Shown: piece by piece, positions 1-13,409 of the stretch
Numbering within the stretch: position 1 is the stretch's first letter
Layout of the letters: every line of letters starts with the position of its first letter
Assembly: GCA_025602915.1 (NCBI GenBank)
Contig: JAHLJZ010000007.1
Span: forward strand, 524,992-588,991
Direction: 5' to 3'
Length of the DNA stretch: 64,000 bases
Source of the DNA: Paraphysoderma sedebokerense
Taxonomy: Eukaryota > Blastocladiomycota > Physodermatomycetes > Physodermatales > Physodermataceae
Notes under the pieces: generated by a model
Seen by the model: the letters and a program-made list of their open reading frames with translations, nothing else
Database searches by the model: none
Told to the model about the DNA's origin: nothing
Translations under genes and position numbers: made by a program

Positions 1-830
1 GGTATGTCTGGATATACCGAATCGTTTGTACTGTACCATACCATCAATGTTTCAATATCTCGAGAACAATACATATTATCCAGATCTAAACATACCGATA
101 TCTTCTGCGGGTTCTCTCCTCAGTATAATGGGTATAACTTCTGGAATCTTTAAATAGCCAAAATTCAAGTTAGTCGTAATCAAATACAAACTTACGATCT
201 CACGCAACATGAACTTGAAATCAAGATTACCTCTTCAACGGTACCCACCACTTTACCCAACGTCTGTTCAAAAATCGATTGCTGAAACTGATTCAATGTC
301 TGTAACATCCTCCCCGACGACGCCCGTTTCTCATCACCTACTTCAACTCCCTACATCAATCGCACCAAACACAAATCAATCCATCAGTCAACCGTCAAGG
401 AAAGTATAAAATGGTATAAAGATAAGTACAGTAACGGTATCAGAAGAATGTATCACTTGAATTTGAATTTCATGAAGATAATGTAACTCTTGATGTAGAT
501 CCTAGGTTTATTGTTTAACGGAAAATCCAAACGTCAAACGTCAAACGTTAAACGGTTAGACGGTTATTCGATCGTGAATAAGGTCAACAAAAATAGTAAA
601 AGTGATGTAAATTGTAAATGATTTTTGGGAAATAAAAATCTGAGTAAGATGAGTTTTGGTGAATGTGGGTAACTGACTTTTATATCTTGAATTAATCGAG
701 TTCCAATCATTCGTTCAATATCGTCTCGCTCCGGAATAGGAATTCGAGGCTCAATATACTTCCACACTGATCCAGTGGGAACCAAAGAAGATTGTACCAA
801 GTCGGATTGAGTCCGTAATAAATAATTCAT
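1..830 (-). CDS. unrecognised protein, five-exon gene cut by left edge
   Basis: I do not recognise this protein. A consistent spliced reading frame runs from an ATG at 830 through exons 678-830, 457-501, 231-350, 96-147 and 1-30. All introns are GT..AG and phases match across every junction. The encoded N-terminus of about 135 residues is mostly helical and charged. It contains IPERDDIERMIGTRLIQDIK in exon 1, DLHQELHYLHEIQIQ in exon 2 and LQTLNQFQQSIFEQTLGKVV in exon 3, then a short proline-containing stretch. Heptad-like leucine spacing in exons 2 and 3 suggests a coiled coil. There is no signal peptide or membrane segment. An in-frame upstream ATG at 872 is possible, but the sequence before 830 looks like an intron end. 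The C-terminus lies outside the window. Confidence 0.5.
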
Positions 831-1151
831 GACGACGAGAAAAGGTGTAATAGCCTTTAAGGAAAGGAACAACGTAGGTGGAGTGGGTCAAATGCAGGAA
901 GAGTTGAAAGTGCAAAGTCGCGTCGGTTTGGTCTATGCAGTATCAGGTGCAAGACGGATTCTAATCACGATTTTATTGTCTAAGATTATACAGTAAAGAT
1001 ACAGAAATTGTCTATTTTGATGAAATAGTCTATTGAAGAAACACCTTCTAACAAAATAACTCCTCAACCCAATCCCGCTAAATAGCGTTGCTGAAATTCA
1101 TATATCAGTAAAGTAATACCGAATAACGGCTACATGTAGAAATCATTACAA
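831..1151. other. intergenic, nothing recognised
   Basis: This 0.3 kb lies between the start of the left-edge gene and the stop of the mitochondrial carrier, both on the minus strand. It is AT-rich, and I see no coding frame, RNA gene or repeat in it. Confidence 0.4.
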
Positions 1152-2841
1152 TCAGTTCATTACTTGGGTGTTGATAGCCTGAAACAAAAGAATGACGAAA
1201 ACGTACCGAAATGATCATACAACGTGGAATGATTCCTTTAAATAGAGCTTTTGGACCTTCGTTTTGTACAATGTACCTAGTACAGATCCGTTAATGTCGA
1301 ATTTCGCAAAATGATAAGTACGTAGTGGAACTTACCTGAAACATTGCACGATTCCAGTATAAACCGGCGCTCCAGGTTTCGGTTTCACTTGAAGTCGAGT
1401 TTTGATGACTAACATTTCAAGGTTCGTCAGGTTCTTTGATATCGAATGATACAGAAAGAAATGTTAATGTAAAAGCATATGAGGTTGACGTACCATCCAT
1501 GGGAGTGACTGAACCGGCTCCTATGATTCCACTCACAATTCCGGAAGCGAATACTTTTGGGAACGTCACATTACCATTCTGATCGGCCAATAACATTTTG
1601 AAATACGCATGCAGCGGAAAAAAAATAAACGAGAATGGTACATCTCTTTAATTAAGGTTAAACAAAATTGCTTCAAACGGTAGTGGCGTGGGCGCAATGA
1701 TCAAAAATGAAGTCACTCACCGGAGTAAAGTTGCCCTTGTACCTCGATACATTCCTTTTAATCCTAAATCTTTAACAACGGTTCCTAATGATGGTTTTGG
1801 TTGACCAGGTGGGGTATTTAAAGAGGCTAATTGTAATTGAATTTTGGTGATTTCCATTGGATTTGTAGCGATGACTTGGCAAAACCCGGCCGTGGCTCCT
1901 GCAATCTAATTATTTTCCATTGTCACATTGTCAGAACAAAATCAAAATGTACCAAGAGACCAATGGCGGATTTAGAAATTGATAAGTCATACCATGCCTA
2001 GAGGAATCGGAATGTTATCAGCATCATAGTTTGTATGGTTCCTTTCGTTATACCAATTTGCGAGATGTTCTCGTGCGTAATCATTCACCGCCAATTTGAT
2101 TGCTTTTTCGGGAGTTATTCCAATCTAATCATCGCACTATCAATATCGAGCAAAACCACATTCCGTAACAATCAAACGTCCTACCAAATTCGGCAACAAG
2201 CCTACGAAACGAGACGAGAGTAAAATCAGGGTCCGTAGACGATAGAGTACCAAGTATCAATGAATAAACGTACCCCTGTATAAACCTCTCCATCCTTCTG
2301 TTCTCACAATAGATTTAAAACAATCAACTCTAGAATCACAGAGCAGAGCAACAAGCGAATATGGATTTCAATGGTTAATACGGCCTTTGATCCCGTACAA
2401 AACCTGGTATCAAAAGGTCTTAATAACGAATTCAACATACCCGCCCTTGTACTGTACTGTTGAAGTAGAGGGTTTACTTTGATTTTGTAATCGGGTTTTG
2501 ATGATATCTAGGTTTGAATAGTTAAATATGCAATCGTGGCGGGAGTGGAACTAGCACGAACTCCTGATAGCGTACCAAGCGGATAAATTCTAAATCAGGC
2601 AAAGAGTTTAGCGTTGGTAACGGTGTAAATGGTAATTCAATGATGTAGGGATAAAAGACGTACATTGTTGTTCCTATGATACCAGCTGTTGCAGCGCATG
2701 CTAATTTTGTTGAGAGACTATATATCAGGCAGTGTGAAATTACAGACGGTCAGTACTGATTTACGACCTAAACAGTGGAGATAAGTAAGGCAGTGCGAAC
2801 CTCGTCTTCGGTTTCGATGTATTATGGCTCTCTTTAGACAT
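1152..2841 (-). CDS. mitochondrial carrier, glutamate carrier-like (SLC25A18/A22 type)
   Basis: Solute carrier of the mitochondrial inner membrane, most like the animal glutamate/H+ symporters GC1 and GC2. The gene has many short exons. It starts at the ATG at 2841 (MSKESHNTSKPKTSL) and stops at 1152. All three Solcar repeats are visible: IYPLDIIKTRLQ, then NPMEITKIQLQLAS, then SVTPMDVIKTRLQVKPKPG. Their second halves read EGWRGLYRG, LGLKGMYRGTRATLLR and EGPKALFKGIIPRC. The phrases GITPEKAIKLAVNDYARE and AGFCQVIATNPMEITKIQLQ are particularly GC1-like. A phase-checked junction joins IYPL to DIIKTRLQ. The C-terminus after RCMIIS is only nine residues (ending TQVMN), shorter than usual, so the last junction may be misplaced. 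Substrate is inferred from family resemblance only. Confidence 0.82.
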
Positions 2842-3143
2842 AACGATGAGCTGATATAAACTTTAGCCTTTCAATACTTTTGACCCGACGGAATTCCGTG
2901 ATTGCTCGGATGGATTCGAGTTCGGGTGAAGCAGGCAAAGTTGGCGACACAAGGGAGAATTTGGGTTCACTATATTTCTTGTTAAGAGTTGATTTTGCAA
3001 GGTTCAGAAACCACATCAATACATTTATTTATTAGAATTATACACAGAGAATAAACTAAAGAATCCGGTCGTCATCCAGTACTGCAATACGACCTATGCT
3101 ACATAATAGATAAAAAGAGGAAGGACACTACACTCTACATCGT
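2842..3143. other. intergenic, nothing recognised
   Basis: Spacer between the stop of the ubiquitin-AN1 gene and the start of the carrier gene. An open minus-strand frame at 2834-3019 has no recognisable content. The 5' UTR and promoter of the carrier must lie here. Confidence 0.35.
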
Positions 3144-4799
<1,656 letters not shown>

Positions 4800-6446
4800 T
4801 CAAGTATTCTTCACTCCTTCTTCGAGTCCCTCTGCCACCGTACCCTTGTCTGTCACTCCTCCATCTACTATATTGGACGAGTTCTTGCTTTGAGTACTGT
4901 TGAACCCATTACCGGCAGCCTGAAGTAAATCCATGCTCTGCAATCCCTCCAGACCGGTTGCGCCAAACCAGGGTATCGTGGGCAGTCCCATCACTTGGTT
5001 CATTTGGCCCATGTTCAGTCCCATGTTCATACCTCCAAACGGTAGACCGAATCCCATGTTCACCCCGAGCAAGTTTTGCACCGCCATTTGAGATAAAAGG
5101 TTTGAATTGACTTGAAGATTGTTGGAAAAGTTTGTCGACTCGAGTGATGCGTTTAGATTCGGAATCACGAAATTTGACAGCGTCCGTGCTCTTCGACTTC
5201 CCTTGGCGTGGATCTTGAGATGCTGCGACAAATTATCTGTCCTTGAAAATCGCTTGGTACATCCTGCTATCGGACAAGCGTATGCTATAGAAGTAAATTG
5301 AAGGTATTAGAAAAGGATTCAATGAATGTCTTGTGGGATCAAACCAAAAAAAAGTCTACTCACGTCGCTCTCCGGTATGTGTCCTGACATGTCTCTTCAA
5401 ATGCTCGCTCCGTTTAAAACTCTTCCCGCAGTCTGAAAATGGGCAAAAGTATTTCCTCGGTCGTCTAGCATCCACACTATCCTTTTGTTTTCGCCTCCTC
5501 TTCTTCTTCTCTGTGCCAGAGTCGGGGATTTCGATTTCGACCTCCTGAAAATTCGAATTGCAACTCGAAGAATTACTTTCATCATCATCCATTTCATTGT
5601 CCACATCCATTCCAACACCAAAGCACGACGCCGAAAGCATGGCTGCTTGAAGATCAGCGGATACAGTGGATAAATCTAACCCATTTAAATGTGCAAACAG
5701 GTTAGACTCGATTGTTTGATCCCCTCGGATATCACCCGCCATATCGAAAGGAAATTCCATCTTGTCCGGCGAAGAAACACTTTCATTTGTTGACGGACTT
5801 AATGTCGGTGACTCGATCTCTGGCTCTGGCCTGTATGCGCTCAAGTCGGAAGAAATAATGGCATCGTCACCAAAATCGAGAAGAAAGTTGCATTGGTCTG
5901 AAAACGTGGAGGGTTGGGAAGCACTCGATTGATTGCAAGGATAAGTCGTCAATCCGTCATTACTGAATATTGTGTTGATGGTATTATGATAATCGATAGA
6001 GTCGGGGGAGAGAGTCAAGGTTGGCGTAGTTTCAAGTTGTCCGGACTTGCACCACGACCAAAACGATGAATCGTCAAGACTAAGTGTGTTGTTCTTGATT
6101 TGGAGTGCAGTAGAAGCATCCTGCTGTTTGTCACCAGTATTAGACGAACCACTATGTTTCAGGTTTCTTGCAGCGAATTGTTTGTCCAAGTACGATTCTG
6201 GCGAGGAACTAATTGAGCCGAGGGACTGACATGACTCGCAAGAAGCACAGCCAGTTGGCGGAGCAGCATCCATCGACCCGAGCGACTGCACACCATTTTG
6301 ATTTAACGATTGGAAGGGACCCACCAGGGATGATAATATACAGTCATCACCGTTTCCTTTGGACAACGCTGTTTGAGGTACGCGGACGACCGGCGAAGCA
6401 AGTGCAGGAACGAGCAGGACATGAATTTCAAACGTAGATTGTTCAT
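4800..6446 (-). CDS. C2H2 zinc finger transcription factor, Msn2/4-like fingers
   Basis: Nuclear DNA-binding regulator of about 500 residues with two C-terminal C2H2 fingers. Finger 1 reads FCPFSDCGKSFKRSEHLKRH and finger 2 has YACPIAGCTKRFSRTDNLSQH. FKRSEHLKRH followed by FSRxDNLSQHxKxH is the signature of the yeast Msn2/Msn4 stress regulators that read AGGGG elements. The main exon reaches 5364 and joins an exon from 5284, giving HTGERPYACP across the junction. Before the fingers lies a Ser/Asp-rich, low-complexity activation-type region and a basic KKKRRRKQK stretch that may be a nuclear signal. After them comes a Gly/Met/Asn-rich tail. The start is uncertain. The main frame is open upstream without ATG to about 6366, and its first ATG is 6273. 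A short first exon at 6446 (MNNL) could join it through a 63-nt intron. Confidence 0.8.
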
Positions 6447-8902
6447 GTTAGTTGCACAGGTATTGCAATCGCTTTTACTTCTTAATTAATGGAATTCACA
6501 TTTAAATTAAACTTCGACACTGCCATCCCTTACTACATTCTCCTTCTGCTGATCCGACTCCTCAACGACTCCGCGAACTGCGAATCAAAGCCTTGCAACA
6601 TACCAGTGACTTCCTTTGAAGAAGAACATCGCTTTAATCTATCCTCGAATCCTGAGTTTGAATCTATTTCAAGTGACGACGCCTTCGATATAGACATTGT
6701 TCTCCGTGTTTATTTTTACTTTATAACCGTCTTTAGTCTTTGTTACGGCGGCGCCAAAGTTCTTTGTTCTTGATGGCTTTGACGGGGGTAGTAGTTGGGG
6801 TTTGAAATAAGGGAGATGGGAGTGTTCAATATGAGGAAGGGCTTTTTTTTCTTTGTTTGAGATCAGGAGAAGATAAGGAGTTTTAAAAGGAGTAAGACTG
6901 AGGGGTTTGCCGTGGGCATTTAACCGTTCAAAGTCCTTTGAGGGCTGGATGCAGAACACCCTGGGCCCGTGGGAGAAAGTCTCGACATGGATAAGGGAAA
7001 TTGCTGGAAATTGTACCAAAAAATCAGGATTCGGGAGACGTCGTGGCATCCACCTGACAGACCTGTACAAGGCTAGACCTTAATAGACTTTAACTCGGCT
7101 ATATTATGCGAATATCCGCTTTAACCATTCAATATATCCCCTACCCATCTCGCCATCATGGCGACATGCACATCCCGTGCTACACTGTGTGAGTCACAAT
7201 GCATCAAGTATATCCAATTAACAGTATCCTGATATCGAAATACTTAAGGTTTCATCCCCAAATATACATTCGCATTGCGTTCTCGCGTGATTGAGATCAT
7301 GAGAGTCTAGCAACCGAGCGTTCCATGCCACGGTGGAATCAACTTGAACACGGTTACGTGATTGGGCAAACAATCCACCAACTGTTTGGCCTCGCCTCCG
7401 ATCGTTAGAGATCATACGATCAAATAAGATCAAATAAGGTTCATAATTGCACGATATAACACTCAATCCGATGAACTATACGACAAAATACCATTCTATG
7501 AGGTATTTTTTGTATTTATGAATTAATGGGAAATACAACTGTGAACTGTGAGGTTTTTGTTCAGAATTACACCGCTGTGGCCTGTACAAACTTGTAATTG
7601 TCGCAAACAGTTTATGCAGTTCGGTCGTCGTAGCTTATGCGGGTATCCTTTTAATCTCTATCCTTTAATCACATGGTCACATTCATTCTTTGACGCCATG
7701 GATGGAGTGGAGTTTTCTGGTTCCCAAGTTGTGGGCAAATTGGACTGCAATTGAATGGAGATTGGAGAACAGCAGCTATGAATAATGAATTAGCGGTAAA
7801 ATATTTGTTGTGCACCATTTGATATTCAACAGAGACATGGTATGCACGGATAACGGAGCCATGTGAATTGTGAATTTTTGGATCAATCTACATTCTAAAG
7901 TGGCCCTGACGTTTGGGCAAGTACTATTGTCTCGACCCCTCGGGACTCGGTTCGACGAGACTGAGGGTCTAGAAAGACATGGAAGATCAGAGAATAATAA
8001 TTTCCGTCGCCTCCGCAAGTTCGCATGTGAATTTGAGCGGTATGGCTGATGGCTCAGTATACGCTATGCATGTATCTGCGCTCATGCCGAAATTCAGATT
8101 TCAAAACTGTGGGAATTTTGAAATTTGAACAAATCGACCATGTTCTAGGTTCTAGGTCTTTGTGGGGGTAATGTCTAGATGCCCTTTAGATGTCCTTAAA
8201 TGCGTACGATCATTGCATCTTATCTTTTACCATCGCCAAGGACCCAAGATTGTCGGAGATTGTCGGCCTACGAGAGTTCTAACAGCTGACTTCTATGGTG
8301 GCATAGCCGCATAAGGCATTCAATCATCAATGTGGTGTTGCGAGTTTGGATTGCCAAAGTATTGCCAAATGTTGGTTCTCCACCTCCTGATGATATCTTA
8401 TTAGTTTCTTTTTTATCGATCCGATCAGATTCCGTCGTGTTCGCGGTCTTGGTGAATCGCCTGACAGTCTTAGATTGAGACTGTGAGTGTTCAGTTGCAA
8501 TTTCATCATAAATTGTCATAATTATTCGAAATTGAGTATGCTTACGGCATGCATGTTGGAATAGAAACGTTTCTGATTGTGTTTTTCGTTGTTCACGTCA
8601 TTTTCGCATCAGAATCGTCTTGTCAGTGCCATGAGCCATTGTCTTGGAGCAAATCCTAGCGAATCTTCATCGACGGTCATACTATCTCATAGTATTCGAT
8701 TAATTCATATGCAAAGCTGCAGCTTCCATTGAGCCGTTAAAGTGGCTTCATTAAGTATTTTTTCGTTCTGATTCCTAATATGGTATGACAAGGTCAATCG
8801 GAGTAGGCGATATGATGTCATTGCTCGTTCCATATAAAGCGACATTCGTCTCCTTCACTACCATTAACGATCCAAAAAAACACAAGATTTTAAACGCAAA
8901 CT
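6447..8902. other. 2.5 kb without a convincing gene
   Basis: The longest gene-poor stretch of the window. Two overlapping frames on opposite strands exist at 6489-6773 (plus, 94 codons, hydrophobic start) and 6669-7070 (minus, 133 codons). Neither resembles a known family and neither has flanking splice signals. Several shorter frames at 7218-8519 look like chance. No terminal repeats, transposase or RNA gene was seen. The right end, from about 8700, is the promoter of the CBS-domain gene. Confidence 0.4.
8833..8839 (+). promoter_or_regulatory. TATA-like box of the CBS-domain gene
   Basis: TATAAAG lies 64 bp before the ATG at 8903, a plausible distance for a core promoter with a short 5' UTR. 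Confidence 0.4.
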
Positions 8903-10143
8903 ATGATTTCTGAACTTCTCAGTTACCGTTCAAAAAAATTGCACGAACAAGATATTACGCATAACATCGTTCTCAACAAACTAAATCAACCTCCCATCAT
9001 CGCATTACCACACAATGCACCCATCAAAGATGCCCTCGACATTTTTGTCTTACATCAAATCCACAATATTCCGTTATTCGAGATCAACCCGACAACGAAA
9101 CAAAAAAATTATATCGGAGCATTAACTTTGTTCGATGTATTGGGTTACCTCTATCTTGAGAAATGGTTTGATCAAATCTGCGAATACGTTAAGAGACAAC
9201 AACCACAGTTAGAAACTGCCGCCCCCGAACAGAGTTATTGGAAATTTGAAAATGATTTGACAGTTCAAAGTGTTGTTGAGTTTTGGGATAAACCGTTAAA
9301 CGAAATTATAGGGTTAAGTGAAGAATCAAAGAACCTCAGGATTCTCAAAATTACTGAACCCGTGTCAACCCTCATGGAGTTGTTTACGACAGGGAGGAGC
9401 CATTTCGTTTTATTAACGGGTGAATCGCAAGAAGATAATCTGACTCTTTTGACGCCTTTGGATATGCTCTCGTATATTCATGATAACGATGAATCATCAA
9501 TGACACGTTTACGTAGTATTACTGCTGGAGAGGCGGTAATGCAAGTGAGGAAACATATCGGTGTAGGAGACTATGTGCCAAAAGTTCAGCACATCAAAAT
9601 TGATGTAAAGGATGCAGAAAAGTTGAAGAAATTGAAGACAGATTTGGAACATGTAAAGGAACACGAAAGTGACTTGATCGTAGTGGATACCAGTACTTGC
9701 GCTTTGGAAGCATTTCGAATCATGTGGTTAAAGAAAGTGTCCTGCGTCGGGTAAGTACAGCTTTGATGCTCGATTTTTGTGAATTCTGCTCACACATGGA
9801 TAGAGTTTTAAATGAGCAAGGAAAACTCGTGGCCAACCTATCGGCATCGGACATTCGTTTAATTGCGTCCAAGCCGCGAAACGAAAGGTTAAAACCATCT
9901 GCCATCTTGTACCTTCTTCGACCCATAGAGGAGTATCTCAGGCAGGATACGGATTTGACGGATCTTCGTCCGTTTAGAGTTTCAAAAAGTCTCGATATGT
10001 CGAAAGTGTACAAAATAATGTTGGATGCTTATGTTTCCAGAGTTTGGGTCGTGGATGAAAACGACAAACCGGTCGGTGTAATTACTAGGCGCGATCTGTT
10101 GGATTTAGTTTCATTGTCCAAAGGGACTCGCAAAGAGGAGTAA
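8903..10143 (+). CDS. four-CBS-domain protein, AMPK gamma/SDS23-like
   Basis: A 395-residue protein made almost entirely of CBS domains, which bind adenine nucleotides. Exons are 8903-9750 and 9804-10143; the splice joins SCVG to VLNEQGKLV in frame. CBS-type segments are seen near residues 30-90 (HNAPIKDALDIFVLHQIHNI, then YIGALTLFDVLGYL) and 155-200 (EPVSTLMELFTTGRSHFVLL). Others are at about 250-310 (DLIVVDTSTCALEAFRIMWL, then LVANLSASDIRLI) and 345-385 (MSKVYKIMLDAYVSRVWVVD, then GVITRRDLLDLV). The last domain keeps the T-x-x-D ribose-binding pattern. Four CBS domains in tandem are typical of the Snf4/AMPK gamma subunit and of Sds23-type proteins. I cannot decide between them, and the N-terminus before CBS1 does not look like Snf4. 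A role in energy sensing is inference. Confidence 0.82.
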
Positions 10144-10214
10144 GCTTAGGGTTTCGAAGGTGATGTTCTGTACATAACTATCCTTTATTGAATAAATAAT
10201 CTTTTCTGAACGGT

Positions 10215-11122
<908 letters not shown>

Positions 11123-11273
11123 TTGGAGAATCAGTATACTTTCCGCCTGGATTGAAGTCGCTTAGTATTTACTGTCGTTAAGCAATGAAGGCAACGGGCG
11201 CGTGAAAGTAAACAAAATTCATTCTACTCTGAGCCCGTTCGAATTTGAATGATTAGATGATATATCAAGAATA
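11123..11273. promoter_or_regulatory. divergent promoter between NAT9-like and TRM11
   Basis: Only 151 bp separate two divergent ATGs. The sequence contains GAAAGTAAACAAAATTCAT and scattered A/T runs but no clear TATA box. It must hold both 5' UTRs and any shared control elements. Confidence 0.5.
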
Positions 11274-13149
11274 ATGGATTGCCTTATACATTTCGCACAA
11301 TTTCATGTCAATTTTAGAATACCTGAAATCGAATCCCTCGCTAAATTGCGCAATATAAATGTTAAATATTTCTTAGATGACTATATACCATCAGTAGGTT
11401 CTGCGTGACCTTTCCAATCTACTCTGATTCATCATATTTACTGACGTGAAATCAAATAGAGGCCTTTCTTAAAAGTTCAAGTCAAAAACCGAGAAAATGC
11501 CATAAGTCTGATCAATCGGTCGATTTTGGCAAAGTTCGTTTTAGCCGTCATATTCCGACATTGTGGACACTTGCTGATTTATTCTATACAGAGCTATGTA
11601 TGATTTATGGGAGGAAGCAACGACATATGAAGAGATGTTTGATAAAATTAAACGAAAGCCAGAGCGTTATGTGAGTTTAAAATTAATTGAGAAAATGAAG
11701 AATTTGCGATTAATAGTTCACTTTCGCGGCAGGCACCGTACATGCAGACTTCATTTAAATTCGTTGTCGACAGTTACGGTTTATCAGTGCCACTAGAATA
11801 TCAGGTTTCAACAATCGAAAGCTTCTCGTTTTTAGGATTCGAAGGGAAAATTGATCTGAAGCATCCAGAAGTCACTTTTGTTATCGTGGAAGATTACGGA
11901 GAGAATTCTCAAGCCAAAGCAGTATTAGGGAAGCCGAACCGGATATATTTTGGTGTATTGGTAAGATGAATGATTCCCATTGTTTGTGATTCTTGGTTAC
12001 ACCAATCAGTTTGTTAACCTCCTCTTGTCAGTTGAGCAAAGGTCATAGACAAGCTGTGGATCGGTACAATCTTAAAAAGCGAAAATATCTTGGCACCACT
12101 TCAATGGATGCTGAGCTTTCCTTAGTTATGGCCAATCAAGCGCTGGTACGTCGTTCTTTGTTTAGACGATACTTGCCGCGGTATCTGAATTTTCAATCAA
12201 CAGGCTGCCCCCGGAAAACTCATGTACGATCCATTCGTTGGGACTGGTTCTTTCCTTGTTGCAAGCGCTCATTTTGGTGCCACTACAGTTGGATCAGATA
12301 TCGACGGGCGTCAGATAAGAGGCAAAGGTCTGAGCTTTTCATCGCCGTTGACATGAATTTAATATACAAGTTAGCTAATGATGGTGGCACGCTATAGATA
12401 AACATTCCATCCGCTCCAATATTGAGCAATACGGTATCGGAGCAAACGTTCTCGACTGTCTTGTCTTCGACGTCAAGCACAATCCATGGCGGGAAAATAT
12501 TGAATGGTTTGATGCCATCATTACGGATCGTTTGTATATTCCGATCACCTCTTCTTACCGTTTGGCTCCTAAATTTTTCTCCTTATAGCACCTTACGGAG
12601 TTAGAGCTGGAGCTAAAACTATTGCACCTGATGTAAATTATGATAACTCAGATGCCGTGGCTTCTTATGAAAATCAGAGACACTCGTATGGTCGCTATCC
12701 ACAAACCGTACCGTATGAACTGGATCAAATTATGGTAGATTTAGTTGAGTTTTCAGCAAGATATTTAAAGGTTGGCGGTAGATTAGTTTACTGGCTGCCT
12801 ACAGTAACCGATGAGTGAGCATTTTAGTTAGCATCTGTTGTCTTATCCGATGCTAATATCCTATGCTATCTGAAGGTACCACGATTCCGATCTCCCCACC
12901 CATCCCTGCTTAAAATTGATATCAAATAGCGAGCAGAATTTCGGCAGCTGGTCGCGAAGACTAATTACCCTAGAAAAGACACAGACCTATCAATCCGACG
13001 GAACTGTGAAGGCGTCGTCAACTTATCAACTTGGAAGGAAACTAGAAAAGAGTGCTAAGATATCGGGAAGGGATGTAAATGATAGTTCGAACGCACCTGC
13101 TCATAAATTTTTTAGGGAGAAGTACTTTTCTCCAAAAACGAAGGAATAA
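11274..13149 (+). CDS. TRM11: tRNA (guanine10-N2)-methyltransferase catalytic subunit Trm11
   Basis: Trm11, working with Trm112, methylates the amino group of G10 in tRNA. The start MDCLIHFAQFHVNFRIPEIE is typical of the N-terminal ferredoxin-like/THUMP part. Further exons give KNRENAISLINRSILAK, MYDLWEEATTYEEMFDKI, SFKFVVDSYG and SFLGFEGKIDLKHPEVTFVI. The methyltransferase core follows. It has motif I MYDPFVGTGSFLVASAHFGA, an acidic SDIDGRQIRGK, IEQYGIGANVLDCLVFD and the catalytic ITDPPYGVRAG. The last crosses an intron in which GAT C joins CA CCT. The C-terminus reads SARYLKVGGRLVYWLP, then LKLISNSEQNFGSWSRRLIT, as in other Trm11 proteins. A 60-residue basic tail, ending FSPKTKE at 13149, is less conserved. 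About eight exons. Confidence 0.92.
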
Positions 13150-13409
13150 AAAAGTTACAGTCTCTAAAAATAGCAGGAAAAAATTGTCAAGGGAATTAAA
13201 GTGGACCGTTTTCTGATATTTCATTATTACAGTCCGAGCCATATTCGTTTCGAGTTCTGCTTCAAACTCTCGAGCAAAAATAATACTAAAAAGCATATGA
13301 ATTTATTCACTTCTTTCTTTAGAATACTAACATTAATTTATTCAGACAATCTACGTATAATGACCTATTTACAATCTTTACACTCGAAATAACACCAGTT
13401 TATTTCGCT

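Noticed and set aside
209-409. Plus-strand frame of 66 codons near the left edge
   Set aside because: Lies opposite an exon of the left-edge minus-strand gene, which has phase-consistent splicing.
6489-6773. Plus-strand frame of 94 codons with hydrophobic start
   Set aside because: Overlaps the opposed frame, lacks any known motif; left as part of the unassigned stretch.
6669-7070. Minus-strand frame of 133 codons
   Set aside because: No family resemblance, no flanking splice sites that extend it, and an opposed frame overlaps it.
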